Shown here: piece after piece, positions 35,960 to 44,338 of the stretch
Layout of the letters: the number at the start of each line of letters is the position of its first letter
Numbering within the stretch: the first letter of the stretch is position 1
Origin: Flavobacterium restrictum
Lineage (GTDB): Bacteria > Bacteroidota > Bacteroidia > Flavobacteriales > Flavobacteriaceae
NCBI RefSeq assembly: GCF_007097245.1
Contig: NZ_VJZT01000001.1
Location: 1 to 64,000, forward strand
Reading direction: 5' to 3'
Length of the DNA: 64,000 nt
Notes under the pieces: generated by a model
The model's input: the letters and a program-made list of their open reading frames with translations, nothing else
Databases searched by the model: none
Told to the model about the DNA's origin: nothing
Made by a program: the position numbers and the translations under genes

Positions 35960-37981
35960 TTACAAACCTTTATTGAAAATATCAATGATTACAGTTCGGT
36001 TATAAAAACGTTCCTCTGGGTATTCATTTTTGAAAGGCGAATGGTTTAAATCCTCTCCATATCCTTTGATATCAAAGGTAACATCGGTTCTACCTAATTT
36101 TGCTAGGGCACTTTCAAGAATGTTTTTCACATCATTGGCGCGAGCAAGAGACAGTTTTTGATTGTAGGTATCCTCACCAATAATATCGGTATACCCTTGA
36201 ATAATTACGTTTCCGTTTGCAGGGATTTTTGGTGCAATAACATCGATCAAGTATTTTTCGTAAATCGAAATCGCTTTGGATTCATTAAATTCATAGATAA
36301 CGCTGTATCGTAGCCCTTCTTCAATTTTGGCTGGTTCCCAAAGTGCGATGTGTGTGGTAGTTTCTTTGTTGATTACTTTACCCGTTTTGGATTGTCCAAT
36401 CAACGTGATTTTGTAATCTCCTTCGGTTCGAGAACCCAAAATTGCTTTTCTGGATACACTCACACTATCTTGTGTATAAGGACCAAAAGATTGCATTTTT
36501 CCTGATTCATCAACTACTTGAACGTTCCAAGTGGAGAAGGCTTCTGTAGCTCCTTTTACATCAAAAACCACATTGCTTTCTGCTGGTGTTGCTTGCAAAG
36601 TGCTTTTGTCTAATGGTGTTGCGGTACTAGAACCACTTTGAAATTCTTGTAATAATACAGGAGAACTACTTTCTATAGAGACTCTGCGGTCGCCCTCGCG
36701 AAGCAAATCTAATTCTAATGTTCCTCCAGGTTGCTCGGATGGAATATTGGGTTTAAATTGTCCCACAGTGCTAATTCGGGAAGGATTAATTTCGAAGGTA
36801 TTTACGAGATATGATTTTACGGATTCAGCCATTTCTTTGCCTTCAGCAGGCCCTTTTTCTGATGAACCTACTAAATTAATTGTTGTTGACTGATTTTTTA
36901 TCATTCGGTCACCAAGGATGTTAAGCACATTATAATACACATTCATTTGGCGTTCCGAACGACCAGATTGGTTGATAGGCGTAACCATTTCCAGTTGGTC
37001 TTCTCTAAAATCTTTGACGTCTTCTTTTTTAAGCATTTTATAACGATTGGGCATTTCGGAGGAACCGCTATTAAAAAACACATAATTACGAAGTGGGAAT
37101 ATTTCTCTCACACGACGTTGGGTAGGAGCATTTGCGGGAGCGTGAACTGCGAATTCTACTTCGGCATCAGGGAATAAAGCATCTGGTTTTGGAATTAGCA
37201 TTCCTTGACCAAATTTAAGTGCCACACCAGCTCGAAATGTTGTGATGTTTAATGTTTCTGTAGACCTTGGATTTTGTCCAAAGTACGGTTGAAATGCCGC
37301 AAATGGCGAAAGAACAAATTGTGTTTTTTGGTTTTCAGATGACAACGGAATATCATATCCCAATCCAATTTGCATGGAAACTATCGTTTTTTTGACATCG
37401 CTTAAATCTCCTTTTACTTCGGGACTTGGCGTTTGATTGGGATAAGCAGGATTAATACCGAGTTGGTACGTAAATGATTTTTCGCTATTGAAAGCCAAAC
37501 GAGGCCCAGCATACAAGTAAAAATTTGATTTAAAGGGAGCCAAACGCAAACTTGGCTCTACTGTAATGTAGCTAATATTCGTTTTTAAATCGGTAGGGCA
37601 GTTGCAAGGCGAAGTTACTTGGTCAAACTTGGCTTTGCGGTTGTCATAACCCGCTTGTAGCATAAAACCCCATCGGGAGTCCGGACGGTGAAATTCCATA
37701 AGCGGTGCAAGAAATAAACCAACTCCTTTTCCGTCATGAAAAGTTACAGGAGGAGTAAAACTGGCATTCAACTGGTTAGTAGAACCGCGGTAGAAATTAA
37801 AATTGGCACCACCAGCCACACCAAACCACCAAGAGGGTTTTGTGTATTGTTCCTCCTGTGCTTGAACTGGCGTTTGAGTAGTGAACCAAACCAAAGCGAT
37901 TATAAAAATGCTTTTGAGGGTAAGGTTGTTGGGAAATCCTATTTTGTAGGAATCCGTTTTAGTATTAGTTTTAGCGTTCAT
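35960..37981 (-). CDS. OmpA-family outer-membrane protein
   Basis: 673 aa. A long N-terminus (about 40 residues) ends with a signal-type segment IFIIALVWFTTQTPVQAQ. Residues about 45-260 form an outer-membrane barrel (WFGVAGGANFNFYRG, WGFMLQAGYDNRKAKF, FYLYAGPRLAFNSE). A middle region with an Ig-like part follows, and the C-terminal about 110 residues are an OmpA peptidoglycan-binding domain (VIIQGYTDIIGEDTYNQKLSLARANDVKNIL, ending FYNRTVIIDIF). It would tie the outer membrane to the wall. It lies 87 bp after the ice-binding-type gene on the same strand, so co-transcription is possible. Confidence 0.87.
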   Translation of the reverse strand: MNAKTNTKTDSYKIGFPNNLTLKSIFIIALVWFTTQTPVQAQEEQYTKPSWWFGVAGGANFNFYRGSTNQLNASFTPPVTFHDGKGVGLFLAPLMEFHRPDSRWGFMLQAGYDNRKAKFDQVTSPCNCPTDLKTNISYITVEPSLRLAPFKSNFYLYAGPRLAFNSEKSFTYQLGINPAYPNQTPSPEVKGDLSDVKKTIVSMQIGLGYDIPLSSENQKTQFVLSPFAAFQPYFGQNPRSTETLNITTFRAGVALKFGQGMLIPKPDALFPDAEVEFAVHAPANAPTQRRVREIFPLRNYVFFNSGSSEMPNRYKMLKKEDVKDFREDQLEMVTPINQSGRSERQMNVYYNVLNILGDRMIKNQSTTINLVGSSEKGPAEGKEMAESVKSYLVNTFEINPSRISTVGQFKPNIPSEQPGGTLELDLLREGDRRVSIESSSPVLLQEFQSGSSTATPLDKSTLQATPAESNVVFDVKGATEAFSTWNVQVVDESGKMQSFGPYTQDSVSVSRKAILGSRTEGDYKITLIGQSKTGKVINKETTTHIALWEPAKIEEGLRYSVIYEFNESKAISIYEKYLIDVIAPKIPANGNVIIQGYTDIIGEDTYNQKLSLARANDVKNILESALAKLGRTDVTFDIKGYGEDLNHSPFKNEYPEERFYNRTVIIDIFNKGL

Positions 37982-38014
37982 TTTTTTATTTTTTATTGGT
38001 TTTTTTATTCAATT

Positions 38015-38038
38015 AAATCCCGTCCTTCAACGGGATTT
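38015..38038. terminator. Intergenic hairpin between the ice-binding and OmpA-family genes
   Basis: A 9-bp perfect stem (38015-38023 with 38030-38038) and 6-nt loop. The T run is on the plus side only, so its use as a terminator for the minus-strand gene is doubtful. Confidence 0.4.
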
Positions 38039-38068
38039 GTTTTTTGATTCTATAATTTTGGTTGGAAT

Positions 38069-40447
38069 TTAGTTAGGGACATTAATTACGGTATTTACCA
38101 TGGTAACTGATGCTACTAATGAAATCGCTCTACCATTTAAAGTGGTTACACTAGAGTTCGTGCTATTAGCAGGTGAGGATAAAGTTACCCCTGAATTTGC
38201 CATAATATTTCCTGTCATAACACCTCCTCCAGCATAGTTGATAACGGCTGCGCTACCCACATACCAATACACATTTTTAGCCAAAGCTCCATTTATTAAT
38301 TTAACACTGCTTGGCGATGAATCTCCCACCGTTAAAGCCGCAGCACATTGAAAAACGAATATGGCGTTAGGATCTCCTTGTGCGTCTAATGTAAGATCTC
38401 CATTGGTAATTTTGAAAGTACCACTAGCAGATTTGTAAATACTTGGTGCCAAAGTAAGCCCCCCTAATTCGCCAGCACCTGGGTCTGTTCCGCCTGGCAT
38501 TGAGGCTGGAGAAATACTTAAATAAGCTGCCCTAGCGGCATTCAATCCTGCTAAAGCTGTTGCTGCGTTGGTTGCATTTCCAGGAGCTGGTGGTGCCGCA
38601 AATATGCCGCCTGTAACGAGTCCGTTATTAAGAGGTGTTACAGTATAAACATCACCAGTCACGCCATCTTTGAAACCGGTAATCAAAGTAGCCGCAGCGG
38701 TCGTTCCAATTGTTCCATTGATTTTTGTAAATAATCCTTGATTAGTTACACCAGCATTTCCTCCAAAAATACCAAAGAATAAATTACTTGTGGTTACTGG
38801 GGGTGGAATTACTACTATTGGAACAATTGTAGTGAAATTCCAAATGTAATCATTGGCTAAACCAATTCCAGCCATGTTTTTTGCCCCTGTAGTAATCGTA
38901 CAAGTGTATGTTTTGTTACTAGTTAGAGCAGTAGTTGGATTAAAAGTAACTGTTGTACCCAAATACGAAATTGTTCCTGCTATAGCTGTTATTCCTTGTT
39001 TTACGGTAAAGGTTGTAGCGCTTAAAGTCGAAGCATTCATTGGCATATTAAAGGTTGCTGTAATACTTTTAGTGAGGGCTTCACCCGTATCATTATTCAC
39101 TGGGTCGGTAGCAACCACAATAGGCGACAAACTAGTAGTAAATTTCCAGACATAATTACTGGCTAATCCAGCACCTGCAAGGTTTTTTGCCTCTGGGGTA
39201 ATTGTACACGTATATACTGTATTTGCTGTTAAAGGGATAGTAGGTGTAAAAGTTGCAGTCAATCCTGCATATATAATGGTTCCTACTACTGTAGCAGCTC
39301 CTTGTTTAACCGTAAATGCTGTATTGGTCAAAGTCAAAGCATTCATAGGCATATTGAAGGTTACCGAAATACTTTTATTTAATGCAATACCAGTAGCATT
39401 ATTGACTGGGTCGGTTGAAACCACAATAGGCAAGAGGCTAGTGGTAAATGACCATATATAATTACTAGCCAATGCTGTACCCGCAAGGTTTTTGGCATCT
39501 GTAGTAATGGTACAAGTATATATTGTGTTTCCTGTCAATGGGATAGAAGGGGTAAAAGTTACTGTTGATTCAGAATAGGTAATAATTCCTAAAACTGAAA
39601 TATCCCCTTGTTTTACTGTAAATGCAGTAGCACCCAACGTTAAAGCATTCATAGGCATGTTGAACGTAGCCGAAATACTTTTATTTAAGGCAACTCCAAT
39701 TGCGTTGTTAATAGGGTCGGTCGATACTACTTTTGGCAAAATACCACTAGTAAAAGTCCAAACATAATCAGCAGCCAATTCAATTCCTGAAAGATTTTTT
39801 GCACCTTTAGTTATAGTACACGTGTATACTTTATTTTCGGCTAATGGTAATGAGGGCGTAAACGAAACCATGGTTCCTGCATAGGTAATTGCTCCTAATA
39901 CAGTAGTAGTTCCTTGTTTAACGGTAAATGTAGTTGCATTTAAAGTCAGTGGATTCATTGACATATTAAAAGTAGCAGTAATCACTTTATTAAGGGCAAC
40001 ATCAATAGCAAGGTTTGCTGGATCTGTTGATGCTACAAGTGGTATAAGTCCTGTTGTAAAAGTCCAAATATAATCAGTTTGCAACGCATTGCCAGTTACA
40101 TCTTTGACAAAAGTCGTAATTCTCCCCGTATAAAGCGTGTTCTCTGCGAGTGGGCTTGCTGGTGTAAAGGTGGCTATTTTTCCAGAATGTGATACAGTTC
40201 CTGCTACAGGAGTTGTACCAATGGTTACGATAAAAGAAGATTGGTTGATGGTTGCTGGATCAATATCTTCGTTGAAAGTAACCGTAATAATCTGGTTTAG
40301 AGGCACGCCAGAAGCACCATCTATTGGGCTCGTTGCGGACACAACTGGGCATACACCAACGACTTCCTTAAAATCATCATTGGAACATCCCGAAATTAAA
40401 GCAATAAATAGTATTGCAATAATCAAAAGTAATTTTTTAGTTTTCAT
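38069..40447 (-). CDS. Lipoprotein with five Ig-like repeats and a DUF3494 ice-binding domain
   Basis: 792 aa. Lipoprotein signal MKTKKLLLIIAILFIALISGC (Cys21). Residues about 34-540 hold five SbsA/Big_5-type Ig-like repeats of about 100 aa, each with VVSTDPVNNA, FNMPMNALTL, FTVKQG, TFTPSIPL, YTCTIT and a closing Trp-x-Phe-Thr. The C-terminal 245 residues (from SNLFFGIFGGNAGVTNQG) match the DUF3494 ice-binding fold: TGDVYTVTPLN, LTLAPSIYKSASGTFKITNG, LTLDAQGDPNAIFVFQ, VYWYVGSAAVI and GNIMANSGVTL. Known members bind ice crystals or inhibit recrystallisation, some as adhesins. The layout implies a surface lipoprotein holding the domain away from the cell. Not all DUF3494 proteins have proven ice activity. 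Confidence 0.87.
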   Translation of the reverse strand: MKTKKLLLIIAILFIALISGCSNDDFKEVVGVCPVVSATSPIDGASGVPLNQIITVTFNEDIDPATINQSSFIVTIGTTPVAGTVSHSGKIATFTPASPLAENTLYTGRITTFVKDVTGNALQTDYIWTFTTGLIPLVASTDPANLAIDVALNKVITATFNMSMNPLTLNATTFTVKQGTTTVLGAITYAGTMVSFTPSLPLAENKVYTCTITKGAKNLSGIELAADYVWTFTSGILPKVVSTDPINNAIGVALNKSISATFNMPMNALTLGATAFTVKQGDISVLGIITYSESTVTFTPSIPLTGNTIYTCTITTDAKNLAGTALASNYIWSFTTSLLPIVVSTDPVNNATGIALNKSISVTFNMPMNALTLTNTAFTVKQGAATVVGTIIYAGLTATFTPTIPLTANTVYTCTITPEAKNLAGAGLASNYVWKFTTSLSPIVVATDPVNNDTGEALTKSITATFNMPMNASTLSATTFTVKQGITAIAGTISYLGTTVTFNPTTALTSNKTYTCTITTGAKNMAGIGLANDYIWNFTTIVPIVVIPPPVTTSNLFFGIFGGNAGVTNQGLFTKINGTIGTTAAATLITGFKDGVTGDVYTVTPLNNGLVTGGIFAAPPAPGNATNAATALAGLNAARAAYLSISPASMPGGTDPGAGELGGLTLAPSIYKSASGTFKITNGDLTLDAQGDPNAIFVFQCAAALTVGDSSPSSVKLINGALAKNVYWYVGSAAVINYAGGGVMTGNIMANSGVTLSSPANSTNSSVTTLNGRAISLVASVTMVNTVINVPN
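38820..40350 (-). repeat. Tandem 300-bp repeats encoding the Ig-like domains
   Basis: Five direct repeats of about 303 bp within the ice-binding lipoprotein gene. The last four are more similar to each other than to the first, pointing to recent duplication in the middle of the array. Confidence 0.8.
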
Positions 40448-40652
40448 TTTTTTTTGGCGTTATTAAGTTTAAAAAAATTTAAATATTTATCCAACAAAGG
40501 TTCTGATATTATGCTTTTGAAGTATTATACAATTCGGTGATTTAGTTGCATTATTCACACTTTTTTGCATTTAATTTTTTTAATATCTTTTTTAAGGGCT
40601 TTTTTTTATAAAAAACTATAATTGATTTGTTTTTTTTGCGAATAGTACATAC

Positions 40653-40680
40653 AAAAAATCGAGGTTTTATAGCCTCGATT
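40653..40680 (-). terminator. Distal hairpin terminator downstream of fadE
   Basis: An 8-bp stem (40657-40664 with 40673-40680) with a T run on the minus strand. It backs up the stronger hairpin next to fadE. The rest of the 321-bp gap 40448-40768 shows no gene. Confidence 0.65.
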
Positions 40681-40696
40681 CCTTTTAAAAATAGCC

Positions 40697-40734
40697 AAAA
40701 AAAAGCCGTCTCGTTTATTTAACGAGACGGCTTT
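40697..40734 (-). terminator. Terminator of the fad operon
   Basis: A perfect 14-bp stem (40702-40715 with 40721-40734) with a 5-nt loop, followed on the minus strand by a long T run, 35 bp after the fadE stop. Confidence 0.88.
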
Positions 40735-40768
40735 CAACTAAAAAAAACTAAAAACTAAAAAATATCTT

Positions 40769-42559
40769 TTAGAAACAATATTGATTTTCGGTAACTAATT
40801 TGGTGGTAATCGTTTCTCTTAAACCAACAACATTTGGCATATTGGTATATTTGGTAAAACGACGCAATCCCATTAACATCATGCGTTGTTCATCGCCTTC
40901 GGCAAAAGAGATGATGCTTTCTTTTCCTTTGATGGTAATAATATCTACCGCTTGGTACAAATATAATTTGGCCATTGCAATTTGTTCTTTTACCTTGTCT
41001 TCACCAGTTGCTTTGGCTAGTTTTTCGGTTCTCAAAATCGTGCTTTCTGCCATGTAAATTTCGATAAGAATATCGGCAGCAGCCATCAATAATTGTTGGT
41101 GCGCGTCTAAATCGGGACCGTATTTTTGAACTGCACCACCAGCAACCATAAGGAAAGCTTTTTTCAATTTGGTAATCATTTCTTTTTCTTCGGCAAATAA
41201 TTCCGAATAATCAGGAGTTTCAAAAGATGGAATTCTCATTAATTCTTCTTGTACTTTAGAAGCAGGTCCTAGCAAATCAACGTGCCCTTTCATGGCTTTT
41301 TTGATCAACATTCCCACCGAAAGCATTCTGTTGATTTCGTTTGTACCTTCGTAGATGCGAGCAATACGAGCATCTCTCCAAGCACTTTCCATAGGTGTGT
41401 CTTCAGAGAATCCCATTCCACCAAAAATTTGAATTCCTTCGTCTGCACAGTTTTGAACGTCTTCTGAAACGGCTACTTTCAAGATAGAACACTCAATTGC
41501 GTATTCTTCAACTCCTTTCAATTCCGATTCTTGGTGCGAAACACCTTCAGCTTCACGAGCCGTAATTCTGTCCTCAATGTCTTTGGCAGCGCGGTAGGTA
41601 GCACTTTCTCCTGCGTAGCAAGAAGTTGCCATTTCGGCCAATTTAGAACGAATAGCTCCAAATTGAGAAATTGCAGTATTGAACTGGATTCTTTCATTAG
41701 AATAGTTAACAGCTCCTGAAATTACTCTACGTTGCGCATCTAAACAAGCAGCAGCCAATTTGATACGACCAACGTTCAAAGCATTCATCGCAATTTTGAA
41801 ACCATTTCCTCTTTCAGACAACATATTTTCCACAGGAACTTTAGCGTCATTGAAGAAAACCTGACGTGTAGAAGAAGCACGAATGCCTAATTTATGCTCT
41901 TCTTCGTTCATTGAGATTCCATTATCGGCAGTATTTTCTACGATAAAACCAGTGATGTTTTTGTCGTCACCAATTCTTGCGAATACGATAAAAACAGAAC
42001 AAAAACCTGCATTCGAAATCCACATTTTTTGTCCAGTGATTGAATATGTTTTTCCGTCTTCAGATAAAACCGCTTTAGTCTTTCCAGAATTGGCATCCGA
42101 TCCAGCGCCTGGTTCCGTCAAGCAATACGCTCCAAACCATTCTCCAGAAGCCAATTTAGGTACGTATTTTTGTTTTTGCTCTTCAGTTCCGTATAATGTG
42201 ATTGGCATTGTTCCAATCCCAGTATGCGCTCCAAAAGCTGTAGAAAAAGATCCCGTTGCTCCCGAAATATAATCACATACCAAAACCGTATTCACAAATC
42301 CCATTCCCATTCCGCCATAAGCTTCTGGTACAGCTACGCTCAAGAACCCAAGATCTCCCGCTTTTTTCATACATTCTTGTGTATAGGCGTAGTCTTTTTT
42401 CTCAAAACGATCTTTGTGTGCCCACAATTCTTTGTCAACGAACTCACTCACAGAGTCACGCATCATTAACTGCTCTTCATTAAAATCTTCTGGCGTGAAG
42501 ATGTTTTCACATTTTGTTTCTTTTACGATGAATTGACCACCTCTTGTTTTGTCGCTCAT
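40769..42559 (-). CDS. fadE: Acyl-CoA dehydrogenase, FadE type
   Basis: 596 aa, the long form with an extra C-terminal domain. FAD enzyme making the first beta-oxidation double bond: FNEEQLMMRDSVSEFVDKEL, the substrate/FAD loop GAYCLTEPGAGSDANSGKTKA, MWISNAGFCSVFIVFA, and the C-terminal GGMGFSEDTPMESAWRDARIARIYEGTNEINRMLS with the catalytic Glu in YEGTNEI. Last gene of a marR-fadN-fadA-fadE order like the B. subtilis fadNAE operon; here a small gene sits between fadA and fadE. Two terminators follow. Confidence 0.93.
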   Translation of the reverse strand: MSDKTRGGQFIVKETKCENIFTPEDFNEEQLMMRDSVSEFVDKELWAHKDRFEKKDYAYTQECMKKAGDLGFLSVAVPEAYGGMGMGFVNTVLVCDYISGATGSFSTAFGAHTGIGTMPITLYGTEEQKQKYVPKLASGEWFGAYCLTEPGAGSDANSGKTKAVLSEDGKTYSITGQKMWISNAGFCSVFIVFARIGDDKNITGFIVENTADNGISMNEEEHKLGIRASSTRQVFFNDAKVPVENMLSERGNGFKIAMNALNVGRIKLAAACLDAQRRVISGAVNYSNERIQFNTAISQFGAIRSKLAEMATSCYAGESATYRAAKDIEDRITAREAEGVSHQESELKGVEEYAIECSILKVAVSEDVQNCADEGIQIFGGMGFSEDTPMESAWRDARIARIYEGTNEINRMLSVGMLIKKAMKGHVDLLGPASKVQEELMRIPSFETPDYSELFAEEKEMITKLKKAFLMVAGGAVQKYGPDLDAHQQLLMAAADILIEIYMAESTILRTEKLAKATGEDKVKEQIAMAKLYLYQAVDIITIKGKESIISFAEGDEQRMMLMGLRRFTKYTNMPNVVGLRETITTKLVTENQYCF

Positions 42560-42593
42560 TTTTTTTTATTTTTTTAGATGAAAGATGAAAGAA

Positions 42594-42959
42594 TCAGGAA
42601 GAAAGATTGTTGTCTAACTTACTTATGAAACCTGTGGTCATCTTTTGAAATTCAATTATTTTATTTTCTATTTCTTCTGTTTTTTCTTTTGATAAATAGT
42701 CATTTTGACAAGCTATCAGTAATTGTGTTTGTAATTCAAATGATGAACCCAAACTAATATTCAAATAATGTTGAAAATGTTTATTTCCTCTATTTGAACC
42801 TTCTGCAATATTTGAAGGCATTGAGACGGAGCATCGATTCATTTGACTGGATAAACTATAAGTTTCCGATTTTGGAAAAGTAAAAGTCAGCTTGTAAATA
42901 TCATTTGTAATTTCCATAGCTAAAATCCAAATTTTCAAATTCTTAAAATTGTGCCTCAT
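42594..42959 (-). CDS. Four-helix-bundle protein (23S rRNA-IVS/Avd-like family)
   Basis: 121 aa, mainly helical. Key pieces: HNFKNLKIWILAMEITNDIYKLTFTFPKSETYSLSSQMNRCSVSMPSNIAEGSNRG (the IAEGSxR motif defines the family) and FQHYLNISLGSSFELQTQLLIA. Relatives were first seen in rRNA intervening sequences and as the Avd subunit of diversity-generating retroelements; free-standing copies are common in Bacteroidota and their function is unknown. No reverse transcriptase is nearby. It interrupts the fad operon between fadA and fadE and has a 14-bp repeat array directly before its ATG, which suggests insertion as a cassette. Confidence 0.85.
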   Translation of the reverse strand: MRHNFKNLKIWILAMEITNDIYKLTFTFPKSETYSLSSQMNRCSVSMPSNIAEGSNRGNKHFQHYLNISLGSSFELQTQLLIACQNDYLSKEKTEEIENKIIEFQKMTTGFISKLDNNLSS

Positions 42960-42960
42960 A

Positions 42961-43073
42961 TATTCTAGTTTCTTTATTCTTGTCTCTTGCCTCTTAATTC
43001 TTGCCTCTTAATTCTTGCCTCTTCATTCTTGCCTCTTTATTCTTGCCTCTTCATTCTTGCCTCTTTGCTCTTC
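42961..43073 (-). repeat. 14-bp tandem repeat array between fadA and the four-helix-bundle gene
   Basis: About seven imperfect copies of a 14-bp unit, read on the minus strand as AAGAGGCAAGAATT with variation in the last bases. The array fills the whole gap between the fadA stop and the four-helix-bundle ATG. The same core, AGAGRCAAGA, recurs near 44285 and at 60956-61105. Confidence 0.85.
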
Positions 43074-43074
43074 T

Positions 43075-44256
43075 TTAAAAAACTTCGTAAATCCCCGCAC
43101 TTCCTTGTCCAGTTCCCACACACATACTCACAATTCCGTATTTACTGCCTCTGCGTTTCATCTCGTCAAACAATTGAACGGAAAGTTTAGCTCCTGTACA
43201 ACCTAGTGGGTGTCCCAAGGCAATCGCTCCACCGTTGACATTGATGATATCGGGATTCAAGTTCAATTCACGGGTAACGGCCAATGCTTGTGATGCAAAA
43301 GCTTCGTTCAATTCAATTAAATCGATATCATTTAAAGTCAATCCCGCTTGTTTCAACGCTTTTGGAATTGCTTTTACAGGTCCGATTCCCATGATTCTTG
43401 GCTCAACACCTGCAGAGGCGAAGTTTACCAAACGGGCAATCGGTTCAAGGTTTAATTCTTTTACCATTTCTTCGCTCATTACTAATACGAAAGCGGCACC
43501 GTCACTCATTTGTGAAGAGTTACCCGCTGTTACACTTCCATCGGCAGCAAAAACAGCTTTAAGACCTGCTAATCCCTCCAATGAAGTGCCAACTCTTGGG
43601 CCTTCGTCTTTGTTTACAATGTATGATTTGGTTTCTTTTTTACCATTTTCATTGATAAAAGTTTGTTCTACTGTGATGGGTACAATTTGTTTGTCAAATT
43701 TACCTTCTGCTTGTGCTTTCAATGCTTTGTTGTGCGATTGAAAAGCAAATTCATCTTGGTCTGCACGCGAAATGTTGAATTGTTTCGCCACCGCTTCCGA
43801 TGTTAATCCCATTCCCCAGTAGTAATCCTCGTGTCCTGCTTTTGCAACAGCATAATCCGGAGTAGGTTTGTAACCTCCCATTGGAATAAAACTCATGCTT
43901 TCGGCTCCACCAGCAATGATACAATGTGCCATTCCTGATTGGATTTTGGCAGTTGCCATTCCGATTGTTTCCAATCCCGATGCGCAATACCTGTTTACGG
44001 TTACACCCGGAACGTCATCAACTTTTAATCCCATCAAAGAGATTAAACGACCCACGTTCAAACCTTGTTCTGCTTCCGGCATGGCGTTTCCTACCATAAC
44101 GTCGTCAATACGTGTTTTGTCAAAATCAGGCAACTCATTCATCATGTATTGAATGGTTTCTGCAGCCAACTCATCAGGTCTTTTAAATCTAAAAACCCCT
44201 TTTGGTGCTTTACCAACGGCTGTTCTGTATGCTTTTACTATATAGGCTGTTTTCAT
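43075..44256 (-). CDS. fadA: Acetyl-CoA acyltransferase (3-ketoacyl-CoA thiolase)
   Basis: 393 aa. Cleaves 3-ketoacyl-CoA with CoA to give acetyl-CoA, the last step of each beta-oxidation round. Active-site Cys in VNRYCASGLETIGMA (about residue 91), IAGGAESMSFIPMGG, NGGAIALGHPLGCTGAK (catalytic His) and the second Cys in VSMCVGTGQGSAG. It follows fadN after 82 bp; short AAGAGGCAAGA units also lie in that gap (about 44283-44305). Confidence 0.94.
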   Translation of the reverse strand: MKTAYIVKAYRTAVGKAPKGVFRFKRPDELAAETIQYMMNELPDFDKTRIDDVMVGNAMPEAEQGLNVGRLISLMGLKVDDVPGVTVNRYCASGLETIGMATAKIQSGMAHCIIAGGAESMSFIPMGGYKPTPDYAVAKAGHEDYYWGMGLTSEAVAKQFNISRADQDEFAFQSHNKALKAQAEGKFDKQIVPITVEQTFINENGKKETKSYIVNKDEGPRVGTSLEGLAGLKAVFAADGSVTAGNSSQMSDGAAFVLVMSEEMVKELNLEPIARLVNFASAGVEPRIMGIGPVKAIPKALKQAGLTLNDIDLIELNEAFASQALAVTRELNLNPDIINVNGGAIALGHPLGCTGAKLSVQLFDEMKRRGSKYGIVSMCVGTGQGSAGIYEVF

Positions 44257-44282
44257 TTGTTTTTGTTTTTTAAGATTTATTA

Positions 44283-44308
44283 GAAGAAAGAGGCAAGAGG
44301 CAAGATAT
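44283..44308 (-). repeat. Short copy of the AGAGGCAAGA repeat between fadN and fadA
   Basis: Plus-strand AAGAGGCAAGAGGCAAGA, two units of the repeat found at 42961-43073. It is in the opposite apparent orientation (purine-rich on the plus strand here). Confidence 0.6.
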
Positions 44309-44338
44309 TTCTAAAGTCTTGTTTCTTGCATCTATTCT

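Noticed and set aside
42594-42959. Diversity-generating retroelement based on the Avd-like protein
   Set aside because: No reverse transcriptase, template repeat or variable repeat is found nearby.
42961-43073. CRISPR array
   Set aside because: The units are 14 bp, directly adjacent and imperfect, without unique spacers, and there are no cas genes.
42987-43206. Small Leu/Ser/Cys-rich open frames on the plus strand
   Set aside because: They are translations of the repeat array and of the antisense strand of fadA, with no independent coding signal.
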